Origin: Psychromonas sp. SA13A | Lineage (GTDB): Bacteria > Pseudomonadota > Gammaproteobacteria > Enterobacterales > Psychromonadaceae | Assembly (NCBI RefSeq): GCF_011378715.1 | Contig: NZ_WTKU01000017.1 | Span: 1-59,009, forward strand | Length of the DNA stretch: 59,009 bases | Reading direction: 5' to 3' | Shown here: piece by piece, positions 46,535-56,769 of the stretch | Layout: each line of letters starts with the position of its first letter | How positions within the stretch are numbered: the stretch's first letter is position 1 | The notes under the pieces: model-generated | Seen by the model: the letters and a program-made list of their open reading frames with translations, nothing else | Database searches by the model: none | What the model was told of the DNA's origin: nothing | Translations under genes and position numbers: made by a program

Positions 46535-47399
46535 ATAGTAACCTTAAAGCCCCCTCTTTTAATATAACATTTTTTTCAATCTCATTAATTTGTACTTTAT
46601 ATTTTAAGCGTATATTCTCTCGTTCTTCTTCTGAGAAAAAACTCTTATCTTTAGTATTTTTATAAGATTTAATTATTTGTTGATACAAAGTAACTCTTTC
46701 ACTATTATTAATTATTAACTTTTCATTTAGCACTCTTAATAACTCTATACAATGAACATCTGGGCTGATATTTTCATCATCAACTTCACTATTTTTTAAA
46801 GCATCAATACCTATTATTTTGCATACATCATCAATTAAACTATTTTGGTAAAAACTTCTTTTATCAAAGGCTCTTACAATCACATTTTGATTTCCGAAGA
46901 CTTGAGCATACTTTAATATTACATTATATGCAGGATCTTGATTCCTTTTTAAGAAATCAGAAAATTTTGCTTGTGTAAAAGGAAAATTTTTTACAACTTG
47001 TGAATACCAAGACTCAATCCACTTATCTGCGCACCTCAAATAGGCTATGATTTTAATTTCTACATTGTTTGGTAATTGTTCTTTTAAATCTTTAATTTCT
47101 TCAATAGTTCGCAGCGAACAAAAACCTTCCGAACTTATTATATATTTATTAGATTTAGAATTTATTATATGCCTTGTTAGTGAGCCATATAATTGATTTT
47201 TTTCTTTATGGTATCTTTTTGTATCATTATTGATTGAAAAAGCTAACTTATGCTGAGCAATTCCTTCAGAAGCTAATAGACCTACATTTACATAATCAAC
47301 GCCTAACCCCAAATTATATTCTCGGTTTATAGTTAAAAACCTTTGTATAGTAGATGAACCGGTTTTGGCGTCTCCAATATGAATATATATAGTTTTCAT
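46527..47399 (-). CDS. Sulfotransferase-like protein
   Basis: 290 residues. YIHIGDAKTGSSTIQRFL carries the phosphosulfate loop AKTGSST (11-17), and IIAYLRCADKWIESWYSQVV the Arg...Ser of the 3'-phosphate site. IISSEGF and NVIVRAFDKRSF are segments shared with its neighbours at 47399 and 39502. The C-terminus is Lys/Glu-rich and helical. It shares one base with the upstream gene (TAATG) and overlaps the WcbI-like gene by 8 bases. Predicted PAPS-dependent sulfation; the acceptor is unknown. Confidence 0.78.
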   Translation of the reverse strand: MKTIYIHIGDAKTGSSTIQRFLTINREYNLGLGVDYVNVGLLASEGIAQHKLAFSINNDTKRYHKEKNQLYGSLTRHIINSKSNKYIISSEGFCSLRTIEEIKDLKEQLPNNVEIKIIAYLRCADKWIESWYSQVVKNFPFTQAKFSDFLKRNQDPAYNVILKYAQVFGNQNVIVRAFDKRSFYQNSLIDDVCKIIGIDALKNSEVDDENISPDVHCIELLRVLNEKLIINNSERVTLYQQIIKSYKNTKDKSFFSEEERENIRLKYKVQINEIEKNVILKEGALRLLYD

Positions 47400-48406
47400 T
47401 ATTTTTTATCCATTCTAACTAAAATAGAACCTACAATATCTAATAACTCCATTGTAGATAATTCAAGCTTTTCAAGATCTATATAAGATGAGTCGTTTAT
47501 AGCCAAATCAAGCTGTTGACCCTTGCCTAAAAACCCTTGATTAAGTCGATTATTTTGGTTACTAAAAAAATCCAAAACTTCTTTACACAATGCCGGCTTT
47601 AATATCGAATGTTGAGTCGCTAATCTTCCTCGTCCATAAAGAATACTATCCCTTACAATTCCATCCGTTAGAGACAAATTAGGCTTATATTTATTTAAAA
47701 CAAGTAAGGTTTTAATTTCCAATGGAGTAGGGCTAATATTAACAACATCGTTTGGAATTGAGAAATCGCTAATATCACAACCAAGAGTCTCAATAAAATC
47801 TATGGCTAATCCTTTTGGATGCTTTTTACATATATCAAAATTTCTTACAATTACATTCTCTTTACCCAGCACTTTTGCAATAGCTTCAGAAAAAGAATAA
47901 TAATTTAAAAATCCAACATTTTTATAAGATTCTTGCACAAATTTCTCAGGATATTCAATACAATGGTGACGTTTAACACGTTGCATATAACCTGACATTA
48001 AAAATTGATCTTGTCGACGCACATAATAAAAATACTTTACGGTAACACCAATTTTTGAACATGCTTGCTTTAACAATTCAATTGAAGGGGTCGGTATATT
48101 AGTAAAAAACTCGGAAGAAACGATTCCTATGTCGGAATCACTGTTTTTAACCAATCGAAGTAATTCCTTCAAATGTTTTTTATCTGGATCATTCAAATAT
48201 GCTTCGTGCTTTTCACCCAATAAACTTCTAGATAATAATGCGCCATTACCCGATGTAATTGCACCTTTTAACCCAGCGTCAAAATCCCCCATTTTGAAAT
48301 AATCTAACGATAATTTTTTTAACGCATTATAATTTTTTGCAAACATGACTTGCAATGCAGATGAACCATTCTTAGGCATTCCTGCGTGTATTATTAGTTC
48401 TTTCAT
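47399..48406 (-). CDS. Sulfotransferase-like protein
   Basis: 335 residues. LIIHAGMPKNGSSALQVMF contains the phosphosulfate loop PKNGSSA (11-17), and FYYVRRQDQFLMSGYMQRVK the Arg...Ser 3'-phosphate site. SGNGALLSRSL and IVSSEFFTNI parallel NGVQLFHAC and IISSETLQNI in the protein at 39502, so these three belong to one subfamily (39502, 46527, 47399). It starts 4 bases after the giant glycosyltransferase gene ends and overlaps the next gene by one base. Confidence 0.78.
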   Translation of the reverse strand: MKELIIHAGMPKNGSSALQVMFAKNYNALKKLSLDYFKMGDFDAGLKGAITSGNGALLSRSLLGEKHEAYLNDPDKKHLKELLRLVKNSDSDIGIVSSEFFTNIPTPSIELLKQACSKIGVTVKYFYYVRRQDQFLMSGYMQRVKRHHCIEYPEKFVQESYKNVGFLNYYSFSEAIAKVLGKENVIVRNFDICKKHPKGLAIDFIETLGCDISDFSIPNDVVNISPTPLEIKTLLVLNKYKPNLSLTDGIVRDSILYGRGRLATQHSILKPALCKEVLDFFSNQNNRLNQGFLGKGQQLDLAINDSSYIDLEKLELSTMELLDIVGSILVRMDKK

Positions 48407-48410
48407 TTAC

Positions 48411-51400
48411 TTATCCTATCACTTTATTAATCATTTCAATCCACAAAGGAAATACTTCTTTTTTCTGATATTTTTTTGCGGAAAACACGGCATTCTTTGA
48501 CATAACAGTTCGTTTTTTTTCATTGCTAATTAGCAATCTTAAATTTTCGCTCAAAGCAGGCACGGAATCTACAAGTACTCCTGTCTTACTGCTAATAATT
48601 TCATTAGGGCCATTACATTCGGTAAAAGCAATCGAAGGAAGTCCATGTGCCATCGCTTCTACCAAAGCGATCCCAAATCCTTCAAATTCAGAAGGCATAA
48701 CATTAATCGCAGCTTTATTTAAAATGGCGCTTATATCGTTTGTGAGGCCTTTTAAAACAATTAAGTCATTAAGCTCTAACTCTTCTATTTGAGTTTGTAA
48801 CTCTTCACGTAGATGCCCTTCACCATATATTTCAACTCGCCACCCTGCTTCGATAAGGGGATCTTTAATTAGTGCAACTGCATCAATTAAGCGGTCAAAA
48901 CGTTTTTGTTCCGCTAAACGACCGATGCCGACAATTAATTTTTCTCTTTGTGCATAGGGTGCTACATATTCAGGTAATTCAATACCATTAGGAATAGTGC
49001 TTACCTTACCTTGTAATTCAGCTGGTAACGAATCACTAAATTTATTAAGTAACAAATGTAAATATTCCACTTGTTCAAAGCATTTTAACCTTTCCGACCT
49101 TTTCCACCATAATTCTTCTATTTTCCAAGGGTCGTTATGTTCAGAAGCGATAACAGGTATACCTGTATGTTTAGCTGCTTCAACAATCGGTGTAAACAAC
49201 CATTCTGACAACATAGGAATAAATACATCAATATCATCATCGAGTAATGATTTTCTTAGCTGCTTGATGCTACTTTCTTGTTGAGTTTCATCAAAAATCC
49301 CTTTCACGGCTACATTTTCATAGAGTGAATATACCGAAGTAGTTTTGTTACCCCAATTCCTTGCATAAATAGTCACCTTGTAACCTTGCTCAACAAAATA
49401 ATTTGCTAAATCTGCGGCTAAACGCTCGATACCACCTTTAGAAAAAAGCATACCATGTACATATAAACCAATATGCTTCGCTGTCTGATTTTCTGTCGCA
49501 AGCGTTGTTAGTTTATTTTTATCATATAAGTCATTTAATGTTTTACTGTCGTGTTTATAGCTAAACCTTGCCCACTCCCCGTCAATCGCTTCAAATGTTC
49601 TTCTAATTAATTTTTTAGATAGATTAAAATTTTTGAATACAAACTCTGATATTTTATATCGTTCATTAAAGTATATTTCAGAGCCTTCTATTTTATTAAC
49701 AACTGATGCGCTATGGCGTCTAAAATAGTTATGTGTTGAAACATCATAGGCTAACTTACCACCTCGTAAGCTCGCCAAATATATCAACCAGTCTCCGCAC
49801 ATTTTAAAAGAGCCAGCTTCTTCTAATATGCTTAAATCAACACTACTTTTTCTGATTAATAATCCACTTGCATTAACGAGAGTACATACGGCACCAAAGT
49901 TCTGATTAACTTCTTCAAAACCATCAATAATGAAACTACTTTTGTACTTATCTTGATAAGCACGGTCTAGATAAGGTTCTAATGCAAGAGGGTTTAAGGT
50001 ACCTTTTTCATCCATGATAACCGTCTTACCAGAAGCAATATTAACCATCGGATCATCAAAATAGGGTAAAAGAGTCGAAATAAAGTTGTCATCGCAACTA
50101 TCATCCCCTTCTGCTATCCATAATACATCTGATTTTGCTTTAATAAGCCCTTTTTTCCATTGCGCAAATGGCGAGCCTGTATTTTTAATATTTGTGGTCA
50201 CTGATAGACGAAAATCATTTTCGTATTTTTTAGCCGTTACTATCGATTCATCTTTTGAACAATCATCTAATACAATCACCTCAATATCTTTAATATTTTG
50301 ATTTAAAACTGATTGAATCCGTTCATCAATAAAATCTTCATGGTTATACATAGGTATAACAACACTAACACTTGGTTGATAAGTGGTGAACTCTTCTAAC
50401 GCTTTATAAATATTTAAGCACTGTATTTCACTGGTGTAATTGCCTGTTACTCGCTCTCTAGCTACGTTACCCATTTTATTTAGCATATTTCGATCATTAG
50501 CTAACATTAAAATAGCTTCAGCACCTTTTTGAGCATCAATAAAGTCTAAACAAATTCCTGCATCATCTTTTATAAATGCAGTAATTCCTGTTGCTTCAGA
50601 AAAACAAATCGTTGGAATACAATGCTGAGCAGATTCCATAACAACCAAAGGAAATGGATCTTCACGAGAACACATGTAAAAGATATCTGCTACTGCAATT
50701 GCTTTATTCGCATCAGATCTTTCCCCTATAAAATGTATATAGTTAGCTTCTTCTTCAGTAATAGAGCTTTTTAATGTTTCAAGGTCAGGCCCTGGCCCAA
50801 TCCAAACGAAGTGTATTTCAGGGCTTTCTTCATTTAAGACACGTCTAGCACTTTCTAAAAAGATATCCGGGCCTTTACGCCAATATACCGTACCGCATCC
50901 ACCGACAACAATTGCATTTTCAGGAATAGAAAGCTCCGCTCTCATTGAAGATTTAAGCGAAGTTAAATTTGTTAACTCAGGGTCAACTATTCTAATAAAA
51001 GCAGGCACTGTTGTGATGTCAGACTCTAATAATTTATGTTTATCTACTAGTGTGGCAGTGGTTGCAGGAGAAGCAGATATAAAATGCTTGGAGTGCTTAA
51101 CTAAACGTTTAAAGCTGCTCAAGTTTTCAGCTATGACTTTTTCCATTTCATGAATATGGGTAATGATATTATCAGAAAATTTTATTTTGTATTCATCGAG
51201 AATATCGAAGACTTTCCCACTGACCACAGTATTTAAGTAAGCAAACTCAAAGTCTTCTTTTAAAAATAGCTTCAATAATTCAGGGTCATCTACCGTATTT
51301 TCAGGCAACACAAGAACATCTGCATATTTGACATATTGATTAGCAACAGGGCCTGGGGAAAGCAATAAAACTTTTAGACGGCGATTAGTATGCTCATAAA

Positions 51401-53078
51401 ACCATTTAATAATCTCTAGCAGTACGATTTCAGAACCAGCTTGAATACCATCATGCCCAACAAAAAGTAATGGTTTTATTGCATGGCTACGATTATTTAC
51501 TTTGGTTTCTATCCCCTCTCGTCCTTCGTAAAAACCAAATCCAGAAAAGTGTTCAAATGCAGATAAACCTAAAATACGTATATCAGGGTTAATGGCATAA
51601 TAAAATAAAGGATCAAAATATGAATTTGGTTTGCGCCCCTCTTTTTCACCAGCATTAAAGTAGTGCGCCAGAGGATCAATACCAGCTTCTCTTACATCAT
51701 TATTATTTGTTAAATAATAGTGAGCATCAAAAATTAGTTTCGGGTTCTCTTCAGTGACCTCAGCAGGTTCCGTCACCACTTCAATACTTGGTGCTTCGTT
51801 TAACAATTTATTTTTCGCAAACGAACGACCTTCATAGATACCACAATGACAATAGTGTCCTAACAATGAGCGTTTTATGTCAGTCAAGTCTTCATTCAGT
51901 TCTAAGTACTCATGAGGAGCAAATAATGGATTAGGTTTACGCCCTTCACTTTCGCCGATTGTTACGTAATGATAAAGGCTGTTGGTTTTATTTTCTTTAA
52001 CCTCGGGGTTTGATGCCAAGTAGAATTTGGTTGAGAAAAATGGTGACGGATCAAACAGTTGATCATGTCCGACAGCAATGTAATGCTGAATGGGGTTATC
52101 ATATGGTGCAATATCATTAATAAAACATAGATAATAATCAACATCAAATATTTCAGACTTACCAATGACTTCAAACATATCTTGTGGTACTTCAATTTTT
52201 TCTAAAATAGTTTCCTGAACTTGTTCAACCTCTTGGAACTCCTGTTCTGCTTGAACTATTGTGGGTATTTCTTCCTTCATATCAGAAACATTTGATTTTT
52301 CCGTTAGAGGAATAACGTTAGATATTGAAGAAGTCCCATCTAAAATAGAAATACTATTTGATAAACCCATATCTATTTCTAAAGAATGATTGCTGAAGCG
52401 AATAAAATGCAAAAAAGGATGGTTTTTATTAGTATCAATAACATTACTTTCTAAATAATCAGCAAAATCAATATCCATTCTTGGGCTTCGCCCTTCAAAC
52501 GCCCCCTTTGCAATAAAGTGATGATAAGGTGAAATACCGGCTTCTGCGACATCATTATTTGTAGCAAGGTAGTATTCCGTATCAAAATATGGATGTGCAG
52601 AAATACCTAATTCAGTTTCATTATTGTAGAAATAAGCAAGATAAGTACAATTAATACTGTCTGGTATTTGATTTTTTAAGTGTTCTAAATCAACAAAATC
52701 ACAAGGTGCACGGCCTTCTTCTTCGCCATTTGTAATATAATGAACCAAAGGATTTATATCCGCTTCGACAACATCTCGATTATTCATAATATAGTATTGA
52801 GTGTTAAATAAGAAAGAAGGGGGCACCCCTTTCACGCAGCCCAAAAAATAATAATCTTCAACGAGATCATCAAGCTTATCCTCTGGATTATTATTTGCAT
52901 AATAGATTTCATCAATAAGACCAGAAGCACCAATAATTTCTATATGAGTTTCATCTGTTACATTTTGAATCGTTTCTTTTATTTCTTTCATATGCGTTCG
53001 CTTTAATTTAGTGGTTTTCGTTGTAATATTTAATTTTGAGTCATCATCAGGATTATACTCTCCTATCGTATGAGTCAT
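48411..53078 (-). CDS. Giant trimodular glycosyltransferase GT4-GT2-GT4 with EGR repeats
   Basis: 1555 residues from the ATG at 53078, which overlaps the rfbB stop as ATGA; a longer start at 53099 is less likely. Residues about 30-530 hold seven or so repeats of the type YYL-N-DV-x-(A)GI-x-PL-x-HY-x-GE-x-EGR-P (for example [17 protein letters not shown] and [17 protein letters not shown]). Then come a GT4 domain (about 533-890; [15 protein letters not shown] with the E-x7-E motif), a GT2 domain (about 899-1190; [26 protein letters not shown]) and a second GT4 (about 1200-1555; [35 protein letters not shown]). All three active-site motifs look intact. It could assemble a whole stretch of the repeat unit. 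Linkages are unknown. Confidence 0.9.
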   Translation of the reverse strand: MTHTIGEYNPDDDSKLNITTKTTKLKRTHMKEIKETIQNVTDETHIEIIGASGLIDEIYYANNNPEDKLDDLVEDYYFLGCVKGVPPSFLFNTQYYIMNNRDVVEADINPLVHYITNGEEEGRAPCDFVDLEHLKNQIPDSINCTYLAYFYNNETELGISAHPYFDTEYYLATNNDVAEAGISPYHHFIAKGAFEGRSPRMDIDFADYLESNVIDTNKNHPFLHFIRFSNHSLEIDMGLSNSISILDGTSSISNVIPLTEKSNVSDMKEEIPTIVQAEQEFQEVEQVQETILEKIEVPQDMFEVIGKSEIFDVDYYLCFINDIAPYDNPIQHYIAVGHDQLFDPSPFFSTKFYLASNPEVKENKTNSLYHYVTIGESEGRKPNPLFAPHEYLELNEDLTDIKRSLLGHYCHCGIYEGRSFAKNKLLNEAPSIEVVTEPAEVTEENPKLIFDAHYYLTNNNDVREAGIDPLAHYFNAGEKEGRKPNSYFDPLFYYAINPDIRILGLSAFEHFSGFGFYEGREGIETKVNNRSHAIKPLLFVGHDGIQAGSEIVLLEIIKWFYEHTNRRLKVLLLSPGPVANQYVKYADVLVLPENTVDDPELLKLFLKEDFEFAYLNTVVSGKVFDILDEYKIKFSDNIITHIHEMEKVIAENLSSFKRLVKHSKHFISASPATTATLVDKHKLLESDITTVPAFIRIVDPELTNLTSLKSSMRAELSIPENAIVVGGCGTVYWRKGPDIFLESARRVLNEESPEIHFVWIGPGPDLETLKSSITEEEANYIHFIGERSDANKAIAVADIFYMCSREDPFPLVVMESAQHCIPTICFSEATGITAFIKDDAGICLDFIDAQKGAEAILMLANDRNMLNKMGNVARERVTGNYTSEIQCLNIYKALEEFTTYQPSVSVVIPMYNHEDFIDERIQSVLNQNIKDIEVIVLDDCSKDESIVTAKKYENDFRLSVTTNIKNTGSPFAQWKKGLIKAKSDVLWIAEGDDSCDDNFISTLLPYFDDPMVNIASGKTVIMDEKGTLNPLALEPYLDRAYQDKYKSSFIIDGFEEVNQNFGAVCTLVNASGLLIRKSSVDLSILEEAGSFKMCGDWLIYLASLRGGKLAYDVSTHNYFRRHSASVVNKIEGSEIYFNERYKISEFVFKNFNLSKKLIRRTFEAIDGEWARFSYKHDSKTLNDLYDKNKLTTLATENQTAKHIGLYVHGMLFSKGGIERLAADLANYFVEQGYKVTIYARNWGNKTTSVYSLYENVAVKGIFDETQQESSIKQLRKSLLDDDIDVFIPMLSEWLFTPIVEAAKHTGIPVIASEHNDPWKIEELWWKRSERLKCFEQVEYLHLLLNKFSDSLPAELQGKVSTIPNGIELPEYVAPYAQREKLIVGIGRLAEQKRFDRLIDAVALIKDPLIEAGWRVEIYGEGHLREELQTQIEELELNDLIVLKGLTNDISAILNKAAINVMPSEFEGFGIALVEAMAHGLPSIAFTECNGPNEIISSKTGVLVDSVPALSENLRLLISNEKKRTVMSKNAVFSAKKYQKKEVFPLWIEMINKVIG

Positions 53079-54157
53079 CTCAGTAACTCTTTCCACCAAT
53101 CTTCATTACCCAAATACCACTCAACCGTCTTCCTAATCCCCGTCTCAAAAGACTCTACAGGTTTATAACCTAATTCATTATTAGTTTTAGTTGCGTCAAT
53201 AGCATAGCGCCAGTCATGCCCAGCCCTGTCTTCTACAAAGGTAATTAACTCTTCAGTTTTGTTTGCTAAAGCAGCTTTAGCTAATGGATATGCCGTCGCT
53301 AGTTCTGGGTTGTTTTTAAACTGTTCATTTAACAATTTACACACTAATTTCACGATATCAATATTAGCCCATTCATTATGGCCACCAATATTGTAGTTTT
53401 CACCTAAACGACCTTTATTTAACACTAACTCGATACCACGAGCATGATCTTCTACGTATAACCAATCACGAATTTGTTGACCATCACCATAAACAGGCAA
53501 TGGTTTATCAAATAAGATATTAGTAATAATCAATGGAATCAACTTTTCAGGGAAGTGATATGGGCCATAGTTATTAGAACAATTAGAGGTAGTTACTTCT
53601 AAGCCGTAAGTATGGTGATAAGCTCGCACTAGATGATCAGAGGCCGCTTTAGAAGCCGAATAAGGCGAGTTTGGTGCATACGCTGTTTCTTCAGTAAACG
53701 CGGGATCATTAGGGCCCAGTTCACCGTAAACTTCATCTGTTGATACATGATGGAAGCGATGTTTAAGCGGAGCTTGGCCATTCGCTTTGGGTTCATCTAT
53801 CCAAACTTTTTTAGCCGCTTTTAATAAGCTATAGGTACCAATGATGTTAGTTTCGATAAATGCATCAGGGCCCGTAATAGAACGGTCAACATGAGACTCA
53901 GCCGCAAAATGCACTAACGTATCAATGCTATGTTCTTTAAGTAAGGTTTCTACTAATGCGGTATCGCAAATATCACCGTGAGCAAATACAAAGTTAGGAT
54001 GATCTTCAACAGACGCTAAACTTTCGCGGTTACCGGCATAAGTTAATGCATCTAACACCACTACTTTATCTTGAGGGTTGTTCGCTAGCCAATATAAAAC
54101 GTAGTTTGCACCAATAAAACCAGCACCGCCTGTTATTAATAAGTTTCGAGTTGTCAT
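53075..54157 (-). CDS. rfbB: dTDP-glucose 4,6-dehydratase
   Basis: 360 residues, extended SDR family. NAD-binding [11 protein letters not shown] (10-20), [10 protein letters not shown] (139-148) with the active-site Asp-Glu, and YSASK (Y166, K170). It makes dTDP-4-keto-6-deoxyglucose, the second step to dTDP-L-rhamnose. With rfbC and rfbD in the same run, rhamnose is the expected product. The rfbA thymidylyltransferase is not in the window. Its stop overlaps the giant glycosyltransferase start by 4 bases. The heptamer array begins 27 bases before its ATG, an odd setting for a ribosome-binding region. Confidence 0.97.
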   Translation of the reverse strand: MTTRNLLITGGAGFIGANYVLYWLANNPQDKVVVLDALTYAGNRESLASVEDHPNFVFAHGDICDTALVETLLKEHSIDTLVHFAAESHVDRSITGPDAFIETNIIGTYSLLKAAKKVWIDEPKANGQAPLKHRFHHVSTDEVYGELGPNDPAFTEETAYAPNSPYSASKAASDHLVRAYHHTYGLEVTTSNCSNNYGPYHFPEKLIPLIITNILFDKPLPVYGDGQQIRDWLYVEDHARGIELVLNKGRLGENYNIGGHNEWANIDIVKLVCKLLNEQFKNNPELATAYPLAKAALANKTEELITFVEDRAGHDWRYAIDATKTNNELGYKPVESFETGIRKTVEWYLGNEDWWKELLR

Positions 54158-54183
54158 TTTTTTCCTTAATTTGGTTGTTGAAT

Positions 54184-54373
54184 ACTAGGTGCTAGATGAC
54201 TAGATGCTAGATGCTAGATGACTAGATGCTAGATGCTAGATGACTAGATGCTAGATGACTAGATGCTAGATGACTAGATGCTAGATGACTAGATGCTAGG
54301 TGCTAGATGCTAGATGACTAGATGCTAGATGACTAGATGCTAGATGACTAGATGCTAGGTGCTAGATGACTAG
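54184..54373. repeat. Tandem array of CTAGATG-type heptamers and octamers
   Basis: About 190 bp made almost entirely of TAGATGC (7) and TAGATGAC (8) words, often as a 15-bp compound unit, with occasional TAGGTGC variants. The tetramer CTAG, usually rare in gammaproteobacterial DNA, occurs more than twenty times. The array lies between the rfbB start and the end of the S23-like gene. There are no spacers, so it is not CRISPR. Confidence 0.95.
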
Positions 54374-54390
54374 TATTCATTTAAATATAA

Positions 54391-54726
54391 TTATAATTTT
54401 TTCAATAAGGCACCGAGCATTTTTGATAGCTCAGTAGCTTCTTGTTGCCACTGTAAGCCTTTTTCACGGTCAATAAAGCCAACTTCAGTGCCTATATCCG
54501 CCTGAGTTTTAAATTCGCCCATTGACCCTTTTGCAATGCTAATAAAACGATGCCGTTCTTTAATGCTTTCTCTTTCACACCCTTCTGCAATATTACTAGG
54601 AACAGAAAGGGCGCTTCTTGTGATTTGATCTTTAAAACCATAATCACGGCAATTTATTAATGTTCGATAAACATCGATAGAGAGTGCTCGACTTCGTATC
54701 CAAACCGCTAAATTTTGATAAAGCAT
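54391..54726 (-). CDS. Four-helix-bundle protein (23S rRNA IVP / S23 family)
   Basis: 111 residues from the ATG at 54726, with GGAGAG upstream. YQNLAVWIRSRALSIDVYRT, then FKDQITRSALSVPSNIAEGC (31-50) and RFISIAKGSMGEFKTQADIG are the three hallmark blocks of the S23 family. Members were first found inside intervening sequences of 23S rRNA and are common as stray chromosomal genes; they resemble the Avd accessory protein of diversity-generating retroelements. The function is unknown. It lies between rfbD and rfbB, with heptamer arrays on both sides, which suggests it arrived with them. Confidence 0.9.
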   Translation of the reverse strand: MLYQNLAVWIRSRALSIDVYRTLINCRDYGFKDQITRSALSVPSNIAEGCERESIKERHRFISIAKGSMGEFKTQADIGTEVGFIDREKGLQWQQEATELSKMLGALLKKL

Positions 54727-54758
54727 CACCCACTCTCCGCATAATTAATGTTAGTTTT

Positions 54759-54850
54759 AGATACTAGATGCTAGGTTCTAGAGACTAGGTTCTAGATGCT
54801 AGATGACTAGATGCTAGATTTCTCGCATCTCGTATCTCGTATCTCGTTTC
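54759..54850. repeat. Second heptamer-word array (CTAGATG and TCTCGTA words)
   Basis: Two adjoining arrays. One (about 54760-54819) consists of CTAGATG/CTAGGTT/CTAGAGA words like those at 54184-54373. The other (about 54820-54850) is TCTCGCA, TCTCGTA, TCTCGTA, TCTCGTT with an exact 7-base period. It ends exactly at the rfbD stop codon (54851). Confidence 0.9.
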
Positions 54851-55783
54851 TTATGCTTTCTTCAATTCATCCATCATTGCTGATAGCTGTTGTCGCCAAT
54901 GAATGGTTTCTACGCCGCTTGCTTGTTCTGCGGTGCTTTTGTCAATCACACTGAAGCTTGGGCGTTGGGCTGGTGTTGGATAAGCACTTGCAGGTATTGG
55001 GCGTACTGGTATTGCTTTATCAAGCATGCCTTTTTCAATGGCTAACTCTTGAATCGCGACAGCAAAGTCATACCATGAACAAACACCTGCATCAGTCCAA
55101 TGGAGCAGGGTAGTTTCAGAAACAAGGCCCAAGGGCGCTTCGCTTAAAGGTTCAAGGTTTTCCCTTTTTCCTTTTTCCTTGTGGCTTTTATCTACTAACG
55201 CCCAAATCATTTTCGCTAGGCCTTTTGCCCAAGTAGGTGTGCCAACTTGATCGTATACAATGCCTAATTGCTCTTTTTCTGCCATTAAACGTAGCATGGT
55301 TTTAACGAAGTTATTACCATTAACTGAATACACCCAAGCGGTACGGATGATGGTTGCTTGTGCGCCTAATATATCATTTACTTTAATATCACCCGCTAGC
55401 TTTGATGCACCGTAAACATTAATAGGATTAACTGAATCGTTTGTTTGATAAGGGGTTGTTTTAGTGCCGTCAAATACAAAATCGGTTGAGACATGAATTA
55501 ACTTTGCTGATATTTTTTTACAAGCTAATGCAATATATTCACTGCCTAGGTCATTAACCGCATAGGCAGTTTCTGTATCGGTTTCAGCTTTATCTACTGC
55601 AGTATATGCAGCCGCATTTATGACGATATCTGGTTGAAATTGTTCAATAGTGTCGTTAACTTGCTGTTGATTAGTAATATCCAACTCTTGAGATGAACAA
55701 CTTAGTATCTCAACCCTCTTAGGAGCACTATTTTCTAATTCCCAGGCTAACTGTCCGCCCTTCCCTGTAATTAATACTTTCAT
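54851..55783 (-). CDS. rfbD: dTDP-4-dehydrorhamnose reductase with a low-complexity insert
   Basis: 310 residues from the ATG at 55783 (TAAGG 5 bases upstream; an ATG five codons earlier is in frame). NADPH-binding GKGGQLAWEL (7-16), active-site YGASK (Y124, K128) and WTDAGVCSWYDFA, with the C-terminal substrate block RPSFSVIDKS. It makes dTDP-L-rhamnose in the last step. Between the conserved WAL (about 196) and LLHWTDAG (about 226) there are about 29 extra residues (KSHKEKGKRENLEPLS, then EAPLGLVSETT), encoded by purine-rich repeated words. The frame and the flanking motifs are kept, so it is probably still active. Confidence 0.93.
   Translation of the reverse strand: MKVLITGKGGQLAWELENSAPKRVEILSCSSQELDITNQQQVNDTIEQFQPDIVINAAAYTAVDKAETDTETAYAVNDLGSEYIALACKKISAKLIHVSTDFVFDGTKTTPYQTNDSVNPINVYGASKLAGDIKVNDILGAQATIIRTAWVYSVNGNNFVKTMLRLMAEKEQLGIVYDQVGTPTWAKGLAKMIWALVDKSHKEKGKRENLEPLSEAPLGLVSETTLLHWTDAGVCSWYDFAVAIQELAIEKGMLDKAIPVRPIPASAYPTPAQRPSFSVIDKSTAEQASGVETIHWRQQLSAMMDELKKA
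55106..55192. repeat. In-frame word-repeat insertion inside rfbD
   Basis: The insert's minus strand has GGAAAAA-type heptamers in a row followed by CCTTGAACC, the same sort of short-word array as the non-coding ones 0.3-1 kb away. Typical RfbD proteins pass straight from the helix ending in WAL to the HWTDAG motif. Confidence 0.65.
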
Positions 55784-55812
55784 AACAACCTTACTCATTT
55801 AACTGTGTGCAT

Positions 55813-56769
55813 TTAATGCCGGTGACGTTTACTTGTTAAAAGCGATATCAAAAGCGCAAGTCTACCTAATAAATGCGAACGAGTCACATTCCCTTTACAA
55901 AAATAAGATATTTTTTTGTGCATTGGTAGGTAATTCAGACGGCTTAGCGTATTGATTGTTGCATCTGCTGTCATTTTATTTTTTTGTTCAAAAGCTTTAA
56001 AAGCACTAGCTTGATTAATGATCCCTTGTTGGCTATCTTTAAACGCTTTTAAATGTTTGAAAAACTGAAAACATAAAGAGAGCTGGCCACGATGCTTGGC
56101 ACCAATCACATTTGCATGATGTTGACGATACTGAATTAATGTTTGATCAATAAACACAATTTCACCACAACGGTGTGCCACTAACGCTAACCACCAATCG
56201 TGCATATACGCTTTTTCTGGTATTGGTAGGGCTTTATCAATTAACGCACGGTTAAATAACATTGTGCAGCCTGAAATGACGTTCTGTTGGCATAGTTGAT
56301 TAAACTGTAGATGCCACTCTTTACTTATGTTCTTCAGTGTGAAGTAGCTGCTACAGATCTGTTGTAAGTTTTCATCTACGATTTGTTTATCACTAAAAAT
56401 TAATAGCGGAGTTTGTGGAAGTGAAGTGCTTTCAGCTTGTTTTAAGTGTTTAATGGAAGTTTCTATTTTATGAGGTAACCAAATATCATCTTGATCACAT
56501 AACATAATGTACTGTGCAGTGCTTTGACTTAACCCAAAAGCAAAGTTAGCTTTAGGCCCTTTACTTCCACTACTGTTTTTAATCCAAATTATTTTGCTAT
56601 CTTGTGCTGATAATGTAGCAATGATAGTTTGTGTTCCATCCGTTGAACCATCGTCAGTGACAATGATCTTATTCACCCATTTATGATATCCGGCATTGTT
56701 TTGTATTGATTTAATCTGCTGCGCTAAAAAAGCTTCGCCATTGTAAGTCGCTAAGATTATATCAATCAT
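55813..56769 (-). CDS. GT2 glycosyltransferase (probable rhamnosyltransferase type)
   Basis: 318 residues. DIILATYNGEAFLAQQIKSI at the N-terminus, then VTDDGSTDGT (37-46), LCDQDDIWLPHKIE with the metal motif DQDD, and SGCTMLFNRAL with HDWWLALVAH further on. The DQDDIW form is typical of GT2 enzymes next to rfb genes that add rhamnose or similar 6-deoxy sugars. There is a basic C-terminus and no clear membrane span. It overlaps the upstream WbbL-like gene by 4 bases (ATGA). Sugar specificity is inferred from context only. Confidence 0.88.
   Translation of the reverse strand: MIDIILATYNGEAFLAQQIKSIQNNAGYHKWVNKIIVTDDGSTDGTQTIIATLSAQDSKIIWIKNSSGSKGPKANFAFGLSQSTAQYIMLCDQDDIWLPHKIETSIKHLKQAESTSLPQTPLLIFSDKQIVDENLQQICSSYFTLKNISKEWHLQFNQLCQQNVISGCTMLFNRALIDKALPIPEKAYMHDWWLALVAHRCGEIVFIDQTLIQYRQHHANVIGAKHRGQLSLCFQFFKHLKAFKDSQQGIINQASAFKAFEQKNKMTADATINTLSRLNYLPMHKKISYFCKGNVTRSHLLGRLALLISLLTSKRHRH

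Noticed and set aside
54184..54373. Possible CRISPR array
   Set aside because: Words of 7-8 bp follow one another with no unique spacers, and there are no cas genes.
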